A stretch of DNA of 64,000 nt from Zea mays (Eukaryota > Streptophyta > Magnoliopsida > Poales > Poaceae). The stretch is from the NCBI RefSeq assembly GCF_902167145.1, contig NC_050100.1, forward strand, positions 218,234,081 through 218,298,080, in the 5' to 3' direction. The position numbers and the translations under genes were made by a program. The notes beneath the pieces were generated by a model, which saw only the letters and a list, made by a program, of their open reading frames with translations, had not been told where the DNA came from and ran no database searches. Shown here piece after piece: positions 33,294 to 44,488 of this stretch. Position 1 is the stretch's first letter; every line of letters begins with the position of its first letter.

Positions 33294-36200
33294 TAACCGA
33301 TCCGTTGGAGAGAAAGAGAGAATGAAATGAACCAGCGCAAGCGCGAACGGCATGACGTTTCCTCGTTGGCGTGAGCTGCGATCGAGAGGACGATGCCGGG
33401 TTACGTAGTGCAGTGCATACAGATCGAGAATCGGCGGCGAGTGGCGACAGAAAATCTGCTTCAGATAAGGACATTTACAGTTTACGAGTGTGTGATGTCA
33501 CTGAAGAAAAATCTAGCGTTCAGATATTTGCACCCCTAGAAGGGATGGTCAACATCATAGACATGGATGCCGATCAGCCGATGCAACGACGCTGCTTCGT
33601 GCGCGCAGAAGAAGAAAGAAACCATGGACACTGCGTGCCGTGGTATTTGACCACGCATACGTGCAGTGCAGGCTGCTGTGTAGTGTGTACTGCTTCGAAT
33701 TCGATTTACAAGTTCATTTCATGATATGTATTTAGAGTTCGTCTCTCGAAGCGGATAACTCTAGGAGCTATGAATGAGCTTCGAGTCCATCAAAACTCCC
33801 AGCGAAAGAGCCTGAACCACTTGACAGCTCTACTCATAACCGATCCGTTGGAGAAAGAGAGAATGAAATGAACCAGCGCAAGCGCGAACGGCATGACGTT
33901 TCCTCGTTGGCGTGAGCTGCGATCGAGAGGACGATGCCGGGTTACGTAGTGCAGTGCATACAGATCGAGAATCGGCGGCGAGTGGCGACAGAAAATCTGC
34001 TTCAGATAAGGACATTTACAGTTTACGAGTGTGTGATGTCACTGAAGAAAAATCTAGCGTTCAGATATTTGCACCCCTAGAAGGGATGGTCAACATCATA
34101 GACATGGATGCCGATCAGCCGATGCAACGACGCTGCTTCGTGCGCGCAGAAGAAGAAAGAAACCATGGACACTGCGTGCCGTGGTATTTGACCACACATA
34201 CGTGCAGTGCAGGCTGCTGTGTACTGCTTCGAATTCGATTTACAAGTTCATTTCATGATATGTATTTAGGGTTCGTCTCTCGAAGCGGATAACTCTAGGA
34301 GCTATGAATGAGCTTCGAGTCCATCAAAACTCCCAGCGAAAGAGCCTGAACCACTTGACAGCTCTACTCATAACCGATCCGTTGGAGAAAGAGAGAATGA
34401 AATGAACCAGCGCAAGCGCGAACGGCATGACGTTTCCTCGTTGGCGTGAGCTGCGATCGAGAGGACGATGCCGGGTTACGTAGTGCAGTGCATACAGATC
34501 GAGAATCGGCGGCGAGTGGCGACAGAAAATCTGCTTCAGATAAGGACATTTACAGTTTACGAGTGTGTGATGTCACTGAAGAAAAATCTAGCGTTCAGAT
34601 ATTTGCACCCCTAGAAGGGATGGTCAACATCATAGACATGGATGCCGATCAGCCGATGCAACGACGCTGCTTCGTGCGCGCAGAAGAAGAAAGAAACCAT
34701 GGACACTGCGTGCCGTGGTATTTGACCACGCATACGTGCAGTGCAGGCTGCTGTGTACTGCTTCGAATTCGATTTACAAGTTCATTTCATGATATGTATT
34801 TAGGGTTCGTCTCTCGAAGCGGATAACTCTAGGAGCTATGAATGAGCTTCGAGTCCATCAAAACTCCCAGCGAAAGAGCCTGAACCACTTGACAGCTCTA
34901 CTCATAACCGATCCGTTGGAGAAAGAGAGAATGAAATGAACCAGCGCAAGCGCGAACGGCATGACGTTTCCTCGTTGGCGTGAGCTGCGATCGAGAGGAC
35001 GATGCCGGGTTACGTAGTGCAGTGCATACAGATCGAGAATCGGCGGCGAGTGGCGACAGAAAATCTGCTTCAGATAAGGACATTTACAGTTTACGAGTGT
35101 GTGATGTCACTGAAGAAAAATCTAGCGTTCAGATATTTGCACCCCTAGAAGGGATGGTCAACATCATAGACATGGATGCCGATCAGCCGATGCAACGACG
35201 CTGCTTAGTGCGCGCAGAAGAAGAAAGAAACCATGGACACTGCGTGCCGTGGTATTTGACCACGCATACGTGCAGTGCAGGCTGCTGTGTACTGATTCGA
35301 ATTCGATTTACAAGTTCATTTCATGATATGTATTTAGGGTTCGTCTCTCGAAGCGGATAACTCTAGGAGCTATGAATGAGCTTCGAGTCCATCAAAACTC
35401 CCAGCGAAAGAGCCTGAACCACTTGACAGCTCTACTCATAACCGATCCGTTGGAGAAAGAGAGAATGAAATGAACCAGCGCAAGCGCGAACGGCATGACG
35501 TTTCCTCGTTGGCGTGAGCTGCGATCGAGAGGACGATGCCGGGTTACGTAGTGCAGTGCATACAGATCGAGAATCGGCGGCGAGTGGCGACAGAAAATCT
35601 GCTTCAGATAAGGACATTTACAGTTTACGAGTGTGTGATGTCACTGAAGAAAAATCTAGCGTTCAGATATTTGCACCCCTAGAAGGGATGGTCAACATCA
35701 TAGACATGGATGCCGATCAGCCGATGCAACGACGCTGCTTCGTGCGCGCAGAAGAAGAAAGAAACCATGGACACTGCGTGCCGTGGTATTTGACCACGCA
35801 TACGTGCAGTGCAGGCTGCTGTGTACTGATTCGAATTCGATTTACAAGTTCATTTCATGATATGTATTTAGGGTTCGTCTCTCGAAGCGGATAACTCTAG
35901 GAGCTATGAATGAGCTTCGAGTCCATCAAAACTCCCAGCGAAAGAGCCTGAACCACTTGACAGCTCTACTCATAACCGATCCGTTGGAGAAAGAGAGAAT
36001 GAAATGAACCAGCGCAAGCGCGAACGGCATGACGTTTCCTCGTTGGCGTGAGCTGCGATCGAGAGGACGATGCCGGGTTACGTAGTGCAGTGCATACAGA
36101 TCGAGAATCGGCGGCGAGTGGCGACAGAAAATCTGCTTCAGATAAGGACATTTACAGTTTACGAGTGTGTGATGTCACTGAAGAAAAATCTAGCGTTCAG

Positions 36201-37039
36201 ATATTTGCACCCCTAGAAGGGATGGTCAACATCATAGACATGGATGCCGATCAGCCGATGCAACGACGCTGCTTCGTGCGCGCAGAAGAAGAAAGAAACC
36301 ATGGACACTGCGTGCCGTGGTATTTGACCACGCATACGTGCAGTGCAGGCTGCTGTGTACTGATTCGAATTCGATTTACAAGTTCATTTCATGATATGTA
36401 TTTAGGGTTCGTCTCTCGAAGCGGATAACTCTAGGAGCTATGAATGAGCTTCGAGTCCATCAAAACTCCCAGCGAAAGAGCCTGAACCACTTGACAGCTC
36501 TACTCATAACCGATCCGTTGGAGAAAGAGAGAATGAAATGAACCAGCGCAAGCGCGAACGGCATGACGTTTCCTCGTTGGCGTGAGCTGCGATCGAGAGG
36601 ACGATGCCGGGTTACGTAGTGCAGTGCATACAGATCGAGAATCGGCGGCGAGTGGCGACAGAAAATCTGCTTCAGATAAGGACATTTACAGTTTACGAGT
36701 GTGTGATGTCACTGAAGAAAAATCTAGCGTTCAGATATTTGCACCCCTAGAAGGGATGGTCAACATCATAGACATGGATGCCGATCAGCCGATGCAACGA
36801 CGCTGCTTCGTGCGCGCAGAAGAAGAAAGAAACCATGGACACTGCGTGCCGTGGTATTTGACCACGCATACGTGCAGTGCAGGCTGCTGTGTACTGATTC
36901 GAATTCGATTTACAAGTTCATTTCATGATATGTATTTAGGGTTCGTCTCTCGAAGCGGATAACTCTAGGAGCTATGAATGAGCTTCGAGTCCATCAAAAC
37001 TCCCAGCGAAAGAGCCTGAACCACTTGACAGCTCTACTC
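33294..37039. repeat. Seven tandem 534-bp units upstream of the alpha-amylase gene
   Basis: Units start (at TAACCGATCCGTTGG or, for the first, the same with GAGA inserted) at 33294, 33837, 34371, 34905, 35439, 35973 and 36507, ending at 37039. Units 2-7 are each 534 bp (the last about 533). Unit 1 is 543 bp, with +2 near 33310 and +7 near 33683. Identity is nearly complete: a G/A difference in unit 2 (near 34195), a C/A in unit 4 (near 35207), and a C/A near the end shared by units 4-7. Each unit contains TTTGACC (W-box core), ACGT cores and a CCGTTGG MYB core. No unit codes for a recognisable protein. The array is unlike any of the transposons here. Confidence 0.97.
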
Positions 37040-37744
37040 CTCGACCCTACACTACACCATTCCCGGATCAAAAGCGACGCTGGAAGTTTATCCGAGCCGC
37101 ATTCGTTCGAGAACCATTAGTGATCCATGTCGACTTCTTGACGAGGATAAGGTAGGACGCCGTAGGCCGGCCCACACCATGTTTCATTCACCCAGAATTT
37201 AACGAGGATAAGGTAGCTAGGGGCCGCACGGCACAATTTCATCCCCGGATTTAAAGCTGTGCGTACTCCAAGCTTTGCCTTGCGGTTGCAGCTCTCCGCA
37301 TCCTTTTGGGATCCGCCAAGGCACCCTTTTTTCCTCGTCGTCGCTCATGCTTCTGTATAAGCAGACTCCGTTACCAAGCCCGTTGCCACGATTGGCTGAT
37401 AGGTTGTCAGCTGCTGGATCAGCTCTGTAGAACTAGAACGAAGAGTTCTTCTTCGAACTTCGAAGCAGAGAGTAGTTTTGATGACCTACTATGTATATAA
37501 AACAAGCTTGTGTCAGGTCCTTTTATCATCACACATTCGAGAGAAAGGAAAATGGACCTTGTTGAGCAAAAGCAACAAGTATGTATCAGGTCCTTTTATC
37601 ATCACATATTTAGAGAGAGAGAAATGAAGTGATCCTAAATTCATGTTGGGTAGCCATGCTGAGCTTGCCTCCTGTATAAAGGAAAAAAAAAATAAAGGAA
37701 CTAGAATGATGACCTTGTGAGCAAAGGCAAAACATAAAAAAAAT
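37040..37744. other. Intergenic between repeat array and tRNA
   Basis: No gene. It holds two copies of TCAGGTCCTTTTATCATCACA at 37513 and 37586 (73-bp spacing) and two copies of AACGAGGATAAGGTAG-like sequence near 37140 and 37200, small local duplications. Confidence 0.55.
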
Positions 37745-37817
37745 TGGAGACGCGGGGAATCGAACCCCGTGCCTCTCGCATGCGAAGCGAGCGCTCTACC
37801 ATATGAGCTACGTCCCC
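37745..37817 (-). tRNA. tRNA-Ala (CGC anticodon)
   Basis: 73-nt cloverleaf on the minus strand. The acceptor stem GGGGACG pairs with CGTCTCC and the discriminator is A. The D arm is GCTC/GAGC. The anticodon stem CTCGC/GCGAG holds loop TTCGCAT, giving anticodon CGC, which reads GCG alanine codons. The T arm contains GGTTCGATTCC. No intron. Downstream on the minus strand a run of eight T follows within two bases of the end, a Pol III terminator. CCA is not encoded, as expected for a nuclear gene. Confidence 0.95.
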
Positions 37818-38004
37818 TTCGATGTTTAAGCCAAGAGTCAATGCTACCTGTAGTTTGAAATCTATCTTTAGTTAGATGGCCATCCATTCCTTTTCAGCTA
37901 ACACAAGAGCAGTTACAAACTCCTGAATAACATGTAGCTAAATTTAGGACATGTACAAGTCATTTTATATGCTTATTTTGACACCATGAATAGCCATATT
38001 GGCT

Positions 38005-38538
38005 AGGGCTGGGCAAAAAACCCGTAACCCGAAACCCGAACCCGGAATACCCGAACCCGAACCCGAAATACCCGAAACCCGAATTTTGTTCGGGAATTTC
38101 GGGTAGCAACTTGCAAAACCCGAAATTATTTCGGGTAATTCGGGTATCACAATCGGGTACCCGAAATACCCTAATTACCCGAACTTTCATGTGTCATGTA
38201 CTCATGTCATGCTTAATTATTAATTTGTACATTTATAATTATATGTAAGTGTGCATAACTTGTAATTGTAGATTGCTTGTGTTTTATATGTCCATGTATA
38301 TCATTATTCAAACTATATTTTTATACTAATTTAATATGGTGTATGTGTTTTTATGAAGCCAACACAATAGTTTGGGTAGTTCGGGAATACCCGAACCCGA
38401 ACCCGAAATTCCGGGTACCCGAATTTTTGGGTATTGAAAAACTCGTTGTAATTTCGGGTATTGATTCTCAAAACCCGAAATTTTAAAAACCCGAATTACC
38501 CGACCCGAAAATTTCGGGTAACCCGAACGCCCACCCCT
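38005..38538. mobile_element. Non-autonomous DNA element with (ACCCGA)n-rich ends
   Basis: The left end AGGGCTGGGCAAAAAACCCG is matched in inverse at the right by CGGGTAACCCGAACGCCCACCCCT. TGGCT flanks both sides (38000-38004, 38539-38543). Both arms, of 150-180 bp, are made of degenerate ACCCGA/ACCCGAA repeats in opposite orientation, around an AT-rich centre. The GGGCTGGGCA/TGCCCACCCC end style recalls plant hAT-type elements. Class assignment is tentative; no coding sequence. Confidence 0.6.
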
Positions 38539-39161
38539 TGGCTCAAAGACGATTAATGCTTTACGGTTGTGTGGGGGTGGCATCAGTGACGTATCTAGAG
38601 GGTGGGCCGGCCCTCTCTCTAATTTTGATCTGCTATAGTTTATAGATGGTTTTGATTTTTTTTTATTTTGATTCGCAAATATTATATGACTTAAAATACA
38701 AAATCATTTATTTATTATGATTTTTATAAGATTGTACCACTCACTTTAAATCCTAGATTCGCCATCGGGTGACATTTCCTATGATAAAAATAAATATAAG
38801 TATGTTTAATTTAATGGGTGACATTTCCTAGTCTCTTTTTTGCTTTTATATTTTATTACGAAAAATAGCAAAAGGCCGAAAATGGGAGTCACTGAAAACA
38901 AAAAAAAAGTTCAATTCAAATGGAAACATGTCTATCGAAATATGGAAACACAAAATAGGAACATTGAGACATAGAACCAGTCTCAGCTTGCATTTCTGTC
39001 GTTAGATAACAGTCAGGATACCCTCAATACAAATTTTAACAGATTAAATATAAAAGTTAGGATGGACCGAACGGAATTTAACCTGGCCATTTTTCATCTC
39101 TAGTCCTATGAGTACACTGCACACAGTGGATTACCATAGATGTACAGTACAGCAGTACTTA
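38539..39161. other. Intergenic, AT-rich
   Basis: No gene seen. Contains GGTGACATTTCCTA twice (near 38768 and 38817) and A/T runs. Confidence 0.5.
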
Positions 39162-39481
39162 GGGTGCGTTTGGTTTGACTTTTAGCTTTTGGCTTTTGCC
39201 CCCTAAAAGCCAAAAGCCAACCAAAGGGTTGGATTCAGGAAGCAGCTTTTTCTAAAAGCCGACTTTCTCACAGTGTAAATCTGAAAGCACCCCTGAACCT
39301 GCTTTTAGTGGCTTTTCGGATGGAACTGTGAAAACATATATCGAAAAACTTTTAACGATTTTTAGTAGTTTCCACCAAACGGTTTTTAGCTTTTTAACGG
39401 CTCACAGCCTACAGCAGCTTTTTCCACAGCTCACAGCCCACAGCAACTTTTTTCACAGCCACAGCCCAACCAAACAGACCC
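39162..39481. mobile_element. Tourist-like MITE, 320 bp, TSD TTA
   Basis: Ends GGGTGCGTTTGGTT and, in reverse complement of the right end, GGGTCTGTTTGGTT; TTA at 39159-39161 and 39482-39484. The interior repeats AGCTTTTGGCTTTT / AAAAGCCAAAAGCC and can fold over most of its length. It lies about 370 bp beyond the nitrite reductase stop codon. Confidence 0.8.
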
Positions 39482-39846
39482 TTAAAACTGTGGTGACTTT
39501 TCATTACATTGTACATGTTGAAAATGGTAGTCACATCATGTTCTAAGGTTGTGACTAGTCATGCATATCATCGTGCAAAGCACTGTTGCGCTGTAGATTA
39601 CACTTTTTACCGTGAGAAGAATGGAGATTGGAGTTGGACAATAGCCAGAGTGGCATTACCTATCACCAATTGGTAGTAAGCAGGGATGATTGACAGTGAA
39701 GCGTGTTACTTATTCTCTGTGACGTGAATAAGGGGACATTTTGTTGCTACGACAATACCAAAACAAATCGTGCCATGGAAGAAGGCAGCGCGTCTACTTT
39801 ACAACAAACCGTGGATGGTCACCGGGAAGTCTGTGCTCCACTGCTC

Positions 39847-41940
39847 CTACTCCTCATCCTCCTCTTCCCTCTCCCTGGGCACGGCCCCGAACCGCTCCAC
39901 CAGAAGGTCGGCCACGATGGGCACCAGGTCCTTGCACGGCACGGACTTCCTGTAGACGTCCGCCAGGTGCGAGTCGCTGCCGACGCGGCCGCCCACGAAG
40001 ATGTCCGCGGCCTCGACGACCTTGCCGTCGCGGTCCTTGGTGAGGCAGCCCATGAAGCCGATGTCCGCCACCTGCACCTGGGCGCAGCTGTTGGGGCATC
40101 CGGTCCAGTGCATGCGCACCGGCCGCGGCACGGCCACGCGCTTCTCCACCTCCCGCGCCACCTGCAGCGCCCGCGCCTTGGTCTCGATGATGGCCTGCCC
40201 GCAGAACTGGTTGCCCGTGCACGCCACCAGGCCCCGGAGCAGCAGCGACGGCTGCGGCGAGAGGCGCTGCCGCTGCAGCAGCGGCTCCGCGAGCAGCGCG
40301 TCCAGCCTCCGGTTGCTCACGTTGGGGAGCACGACGTTCTGCTCCACCGTGAGCCGGAGCTCGCCCGTGCCGTACTCGTCGGCGAGGCGCGCCAGCTCGA
40401 ACATGTCCGCGGCCTGCAGCCGGCCCACGGGCACGTGCAGGCCCACGTACGACAGGCCTTCCTGCTTCTGCGGGTGCACGCCGAGGTAGTCCCGCCGCTC
40501 CCACTTCTTGTCGACGAGGTCCTCCGCCGCGGCGCGCTCCAGCACCCCGTTGGGCATCCGCTTCTCCACCTCCGACCGGAACACCTCCATCCCCTGCACG
40601 TGCACGCGTCGTGTCATTGTTTTCCCTACGCCTGGGGCACGGGCAGGCGGCGGCAAGCGTTGGTTGAATTGAACGAATGAGACGAGAGGAGACCCACGAG
40701 TTCGTCGATGAGCCACATCATGCGCGTCTTCTGCCGGTTGCCCCTGAACCCGAGGTCCCTGTACGCCTCGAGGATGGCCTTGCACGCGGGGACGACGTCG
40801 TCTCCGGCGACCCAGGCGTCGAGCGGCAGGGCCTCGGCCCACCGCTTGGGGCTGATGAACCCGCCCACCAGAAGGTTGAAGCCGAACTTGCCGTCCTTGA
40901 CGGCCGGCATGTAGGCGAGGTCGTTGATGTGCGGGTGCTCGTACAGGTCGTGCGAGCCGATCACGCACACGTTCCATTTCCTCGGCCTGTTAGCACCAGG
41001 GCGTGTCACTGTCAGATTTCTGACACTGTGGTGCCAAGGAACAAAGGGAAACAGAGAGAGGCACTACGCTACTGACAGGTTGGTGATGGCGGGGTTCCCC
41101 TGGGAGTTGCTTGTGATGTAGGAGGAGAGCAGGTTGGTGTAGGGGCGCGTGTCGACGATCTCGTGGGGGTCGACGCCGGCGAGCGGGTTGCCGACGGGGT
41201 TGCGCACGTTGTCCATGCCGCTCTGCAGGCTGGTGAGGCCGACGGCGCGGAGGCCGTCCAGGATGGCCGGGACGTCCGGGAGCGTCACCCCGCGGATCTG
41301 CCAGTTCTGCCGGGTCGTCACGTCCGCGCACCCGTCGGCGCCGTACGCCTCGATCACGCTCGCCAGGTACCGCGTCTGCTCGCTCGTCGTCACGCCGTTG
41401 GGCAGCTTCAGCCGCATCATGAAGCGCCCGTCTGCAGCGCAGCATAGCCATGGTCCATGGAGGAGCCGTTAGTTAGCAGCAAATCACCATTTCGTCTCAC
41501 GGACTCGGGCTCAGAGTGAACTGAACCCAGTCCGAGAGGAGGTCTTTGTCCAAAAGAACGGATGGTCCAAGAAAGAAAACGAATCTGAAACCGCTGGTTC
41601 GGGATAACAGAAAGTAAAGATCGTTATTTGTGACGCGGGTATATTCGTTATCTACGGAAAGCTACTACTATAACTGGTATGCTTGGCATTTGACTCTTGA
41701 GGTGTATTTTATTTAGTACTGACGGCGACTGGGATGCTTTCTGCTATTTAGTACCAACACCTTGATGAAATTTTCTATTGCCTACTAAAAGTCCAAGGTG
41801 AGACTTCTTTTTTCTCAGTTATGTAAGCTGCACACTACAGACTACAGAGCAGTCATGTAATAGTGCATCAAGAACAGAGTCATCTGAAATCCAGTCGCAA
41901 ATGACTGCATTTTACGAGCAGCAAGTAAATCTGCATTTCA

Positions 41941-41972
<32 letters not shown>

Positions 41973-42402
41973 GGGTGGGGGGGGCGGCGCAGAGGCAGGC
42001 AGTGGACGTACACTGGTGCTTGCGGCGGTGGAAGAGGCCGAGCCACTTGAGGCGGACGTCGACGTCGTCCTTGGTGAGCTTGGCGGCGTCGATCACCTCC
42101 ATGGGGATCTTGGCGAGGTCCCTGACGCCGCCGTCCATGAACAGCGCCATGGGCTCCTTCTCCAGCTTCACCTTCTCGTGCGGGTTCAGCCCGGTCCGGT
42201 ACCTCTCCTTGAGGGACCAGTACCCTCCCTCCCGCGCCTCGACCCTCGGCTCCAGCCGCTCCGCGGGGACCTCATTATCCCGTGTCGCCGGCGGGGACGA
42301 CGACGGGATGGAGACGGCCGCTCGGGCGCGGCCGGCGCGGCGCCGGGACGACGCGTGCGGGGAGGCGGGCAGGAAGCGCTGCAGGGACGCTGTGGAGGCC
42401 AT
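39847..42402 (-). CDS. NIR: Ferredoxin-nitrite reductase, chloroplastic, four exons
   Basis: Exons 42402-42012, 41431-41077, 40986-40698, 40593-39847; 593 aa; junction phases all consistent. It reduces nitrite to ammonium with six electrons from ferredoxin in plastids. About the first 30-35 residues are Ser/Arg/Ala-rich, a transit peptide. Conserved blocks: LKWLGLFHRRKHQ across the first junction, MMRLKLPNGV, CADVTTRQNWQIRG, SGMDNVRNPVGNPLAG, and GSHDLYEHPHINDLAYMP. Four cysteines bind the 4Fe-4S cluster and siroheme: Cys470 and Cys476 (C-x5-C in ACTGNQFCG), Cys511 and Cys515 (C-x3-C in TGCPNSC). Length equals that of known plant NiR. The first exon and the whole coding region are very GC-rich. 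Intron 1 (580 nt) carries an extreme homopolymer (separate entry). Introns 2 and 3 are 90 and 104 nt. Confidence 0.95.
41942..41984 (+). repeat. G30 homopolymer and G-rich tract in intron 1 of nitrite reductase
   Basis: Thirty consecutive G, then T, GGG, T and eight G on the plus strand, which is the template strand of the gene; the transcript has poly-C. The tract lies about 30-70 nt downstream of the exon 1 donor site. Confidence 0.95.
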
Positions 42403-42489
42403 GGTTGGTGTTGGTGGTGGCGGTGGCACTGCTGCTGTCCCTGTGCTGTGGTGGTGGTATGGTAGCCATGGGTGGCGAGCGTTGCGGTT

Positions 42490-42531
42490 GTTTATTATGG
42501 GGGCGAGAGGGGCCGCGCCGCGCTGGTTATT
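42490..42531 (-). promoter_or_regulatory. Putative TATA and CCAAT elements of nitrite reductase
   Basis: Reverse complement: ATAATAAA at 42490-42497, about 90 bp upstream of the start codon, and CCAAT at 42527-42531 about 30 bp further. Spacing is plausible for a core promoter; not proven. Confidence 0.4.
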
Positions 42532-43717
42532 GGCTCTTGGGGAGTTGAAGAGGGCAGGCAGATATGCAGCCGGCGATCCACGTACCTGGAACGGTCTGGG
42601 TCGCAGCCTGGGATATGTCATGTTTTTTCTGTCTCTCTCTTTACCAGCGTGGCCTGCGGTGCTGGTCCGGTTTCAGCTGCTGCTGATTGCTGATTGCTGA
42701 AGCAGAGGAGGCGTCCGTCCTTCCATCCCACCCAAACATCTCATAGCCAAGAAGAGACGGATTAGTTAAAGCAAGCTCAACTCACGCACGTATGCAGCAA
42801 ACATGTATGTAAAGAAAGGGTGGTTGTGGATTAGTTAAAGCGTACCCGACCAATGACCAATCATACCGAGGCCACATACACGAACCTGCGATAGTTTTTT
42901 TAGCCAGTCCTGCATGGTCTAGTTACACCGGCAAGGCAATGCAGGGCAGGGCGCCCCATGAGCCGCCCAAAGGGTCGGTGAGACGCTCGCGCACGGGTCC
43001 GGCGAGAGGCGTGCCGTGCACTGTCTTTTCTACTGTATCTAATAATATCTCCGGCTGCATCTGCATTCTTCTGGCCGGACCGGGATCCTCGCCGAGTCGA
43101 CCGGTACTGCTCTGGCAATCTTACCGATCGAGCAGGCAGCAACGGCCGAGACGGCACCGGCACCGGCACCGGTGGCCAAACCACACGTTTCGAGTTGGAG
43201 GCCACACGCGCGGCCGGGGTCCTTTGACGCGCGTGCAAGGACGACGTGCGCTGTGGCTGTGCGCCTGTGCCCACCCATCGTGATTGTGCCGGACACGGAC
43301 AGAACGTACCTTCTAAATCCTTAGGCCATGTCGGAAGAATTTCCTGAATCCTTCGTTTTCATGTGAAGTTGATCTAGTTTCTGTAACCAAAAAAACGGCT
43401 CTACCAAGCGTAAATTTCTTCATACATCGCCTCCTTCGATCGTAAAATATTTTTAAAAAATAGGACATGGAGGACTCGAATCCTACGCACTTATATTATA
43501 AAAATGTTTAGTTTCTACCACTGCAACTCATCGATCAAATTATATGATATATAGAAATTGTAGCAATATACGAACAAAGTGACAATTTCTTCGTATGTCG
43601 TTCCATCCCGCGCGTGTAGCGAGCGACACGAAAATATATAAAAATATATAAAAAAGAGTAACTAGACCACGGAAATATATAAAAAGAGGTCCCGACTCGC
43701 TCGAGTCAGTCACGGCC
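42532..43717. other. Intergenic upstream of nitrite reductase
   Basis: A GC-rich promoter-proximal part (to about 43300) without convincing ORF, then AT-rich sequence from 43320. No gene seen. Confidence 0.5.
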
Positions 43718-44060
43718 CGCCCTAGACCAACCTCGGCGGGAGACACAATTTCGATTTGCCCAAGGCCAACCTCAGCGGGAGGCGCAATTTTGATTCGCCC
43801 GAGACCAACCTCGGGGGGAGACGCACTTTCGATTCGCCCGAGACCAACCTTGGCAGGAGACACAGTCCCGGCTCGCACAAAGCCATCCTTGGACGGGAGA
43901 CGTAGTCACGGTTCACCCGAGGGCCGAGGCCATCCACGGACAGGAGACACATTTACACCTCGCCTGAGGCCTCCCGCAGACACGGCCCGCTCGAGACCAT
44001 CCTCGGATGGGATACACAAATACGACTCGCCCGAGGGCGTCTCGGGTGAGTGCTCGGAGA
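43718..44060. repeat. 39-bp degenerate minisatellite in an old transposon relic
   Basis: Six to eight diverged copies of a unit like CCCGAGACCAACCTCGG-CGGGAGACGCA-TTTCGATTCG. The early units are exactly 39 bp, the later ones longer and rearranged. Because 39 is a multiple of three, the minus strand shows a 13-residue repeat (AEVGLGRIE-type), a by-product of period rather than evidence for a gene. Confidence 0.75.
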
Positions 44061-44416
44061 GGCCCAGACAGAGCCAAACCTCTCCAACTCTTCTCCACTT
44101 GATTTCAACTCTTGGGAGGATCCTCCTATGACTTAGACAAACACATTTAGAGTATAATTCAATTGACTAAGTCCCAGAATATTACCTTTCTCCCAGCTTT
44201 TTCTGTTTCACCTCAAACAGAGCTCCCGATGGCACTTTCTCTACAAACATGGTTAGAGAGCAAAAACAAAAGTGCCATATGCGTAGTAGAAGGTGCATGC
44301 AACATATGTGAACAACCAAACTTGCATATTTAACATTCTTCACTGTTTTGATCCTTTTGGCTTGTTTGAGGTCGATGTTGGACTCCAAAACTCCAAGTCT
44401 TTTTGACTTGATCTGG
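44061..44416. other. Old repeat relic F, left part
   Basis: Non-coding, interrupted after TCTGG (44412-44416) by element E. It continues at 56031. Likely an older retroelement that also includes the minisatellite. No protein domains. Confidence 0.45.
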
Positions 44417-44417
44417 T

Positions 44418-44488
44418 GTAACGCCCCGAATTTTGCAGTTGAATTTTTATTTTTTTCTTTTCTTTACTCGCCAAAATTCGGGCGTTAC
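44418..44488. repeat. Inverted repeat of the LTR tip of element E
   Basis: GTAACGCCCCGAATTTTG at 44418-44435 is repeated in reverse complement as CAAAATTCGGGCGTTAC at 44472-44488 (one extra C in the first arm). The DNA or RNA could form a hairpin with a 36-nt loop. Same in the 3' LTR. Confidence 0.85.

Noticed and set aside
33912..36962. Repeated 126-codon plus-strand and 61-codon minus-strand frames in each 534-bp unit
   Set aside because: They repeat only because the units are nearly identical; no domain, no codon bias, ended by a stop in every unit, and in unit 1 the frame is altered by the 7-bp insertion.
38005..38538. Element length of 534 bp equals the period of the amylase array
   Set aside because: The sequences are unrelated; the equal length is coincidence.
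39847..40680. Long plus-strand frames opposite nitrite reductase, amylase, ERF and Lhca exons
   Set aside because: Shadow frames from the high GC at third positions of the real minus-strand genes; no domains.
43465..43490. tRNA T-loop-like string (GGACTCGAATCC)
   Set aside because: No acceptor, D or anticodon arm can be built around it.
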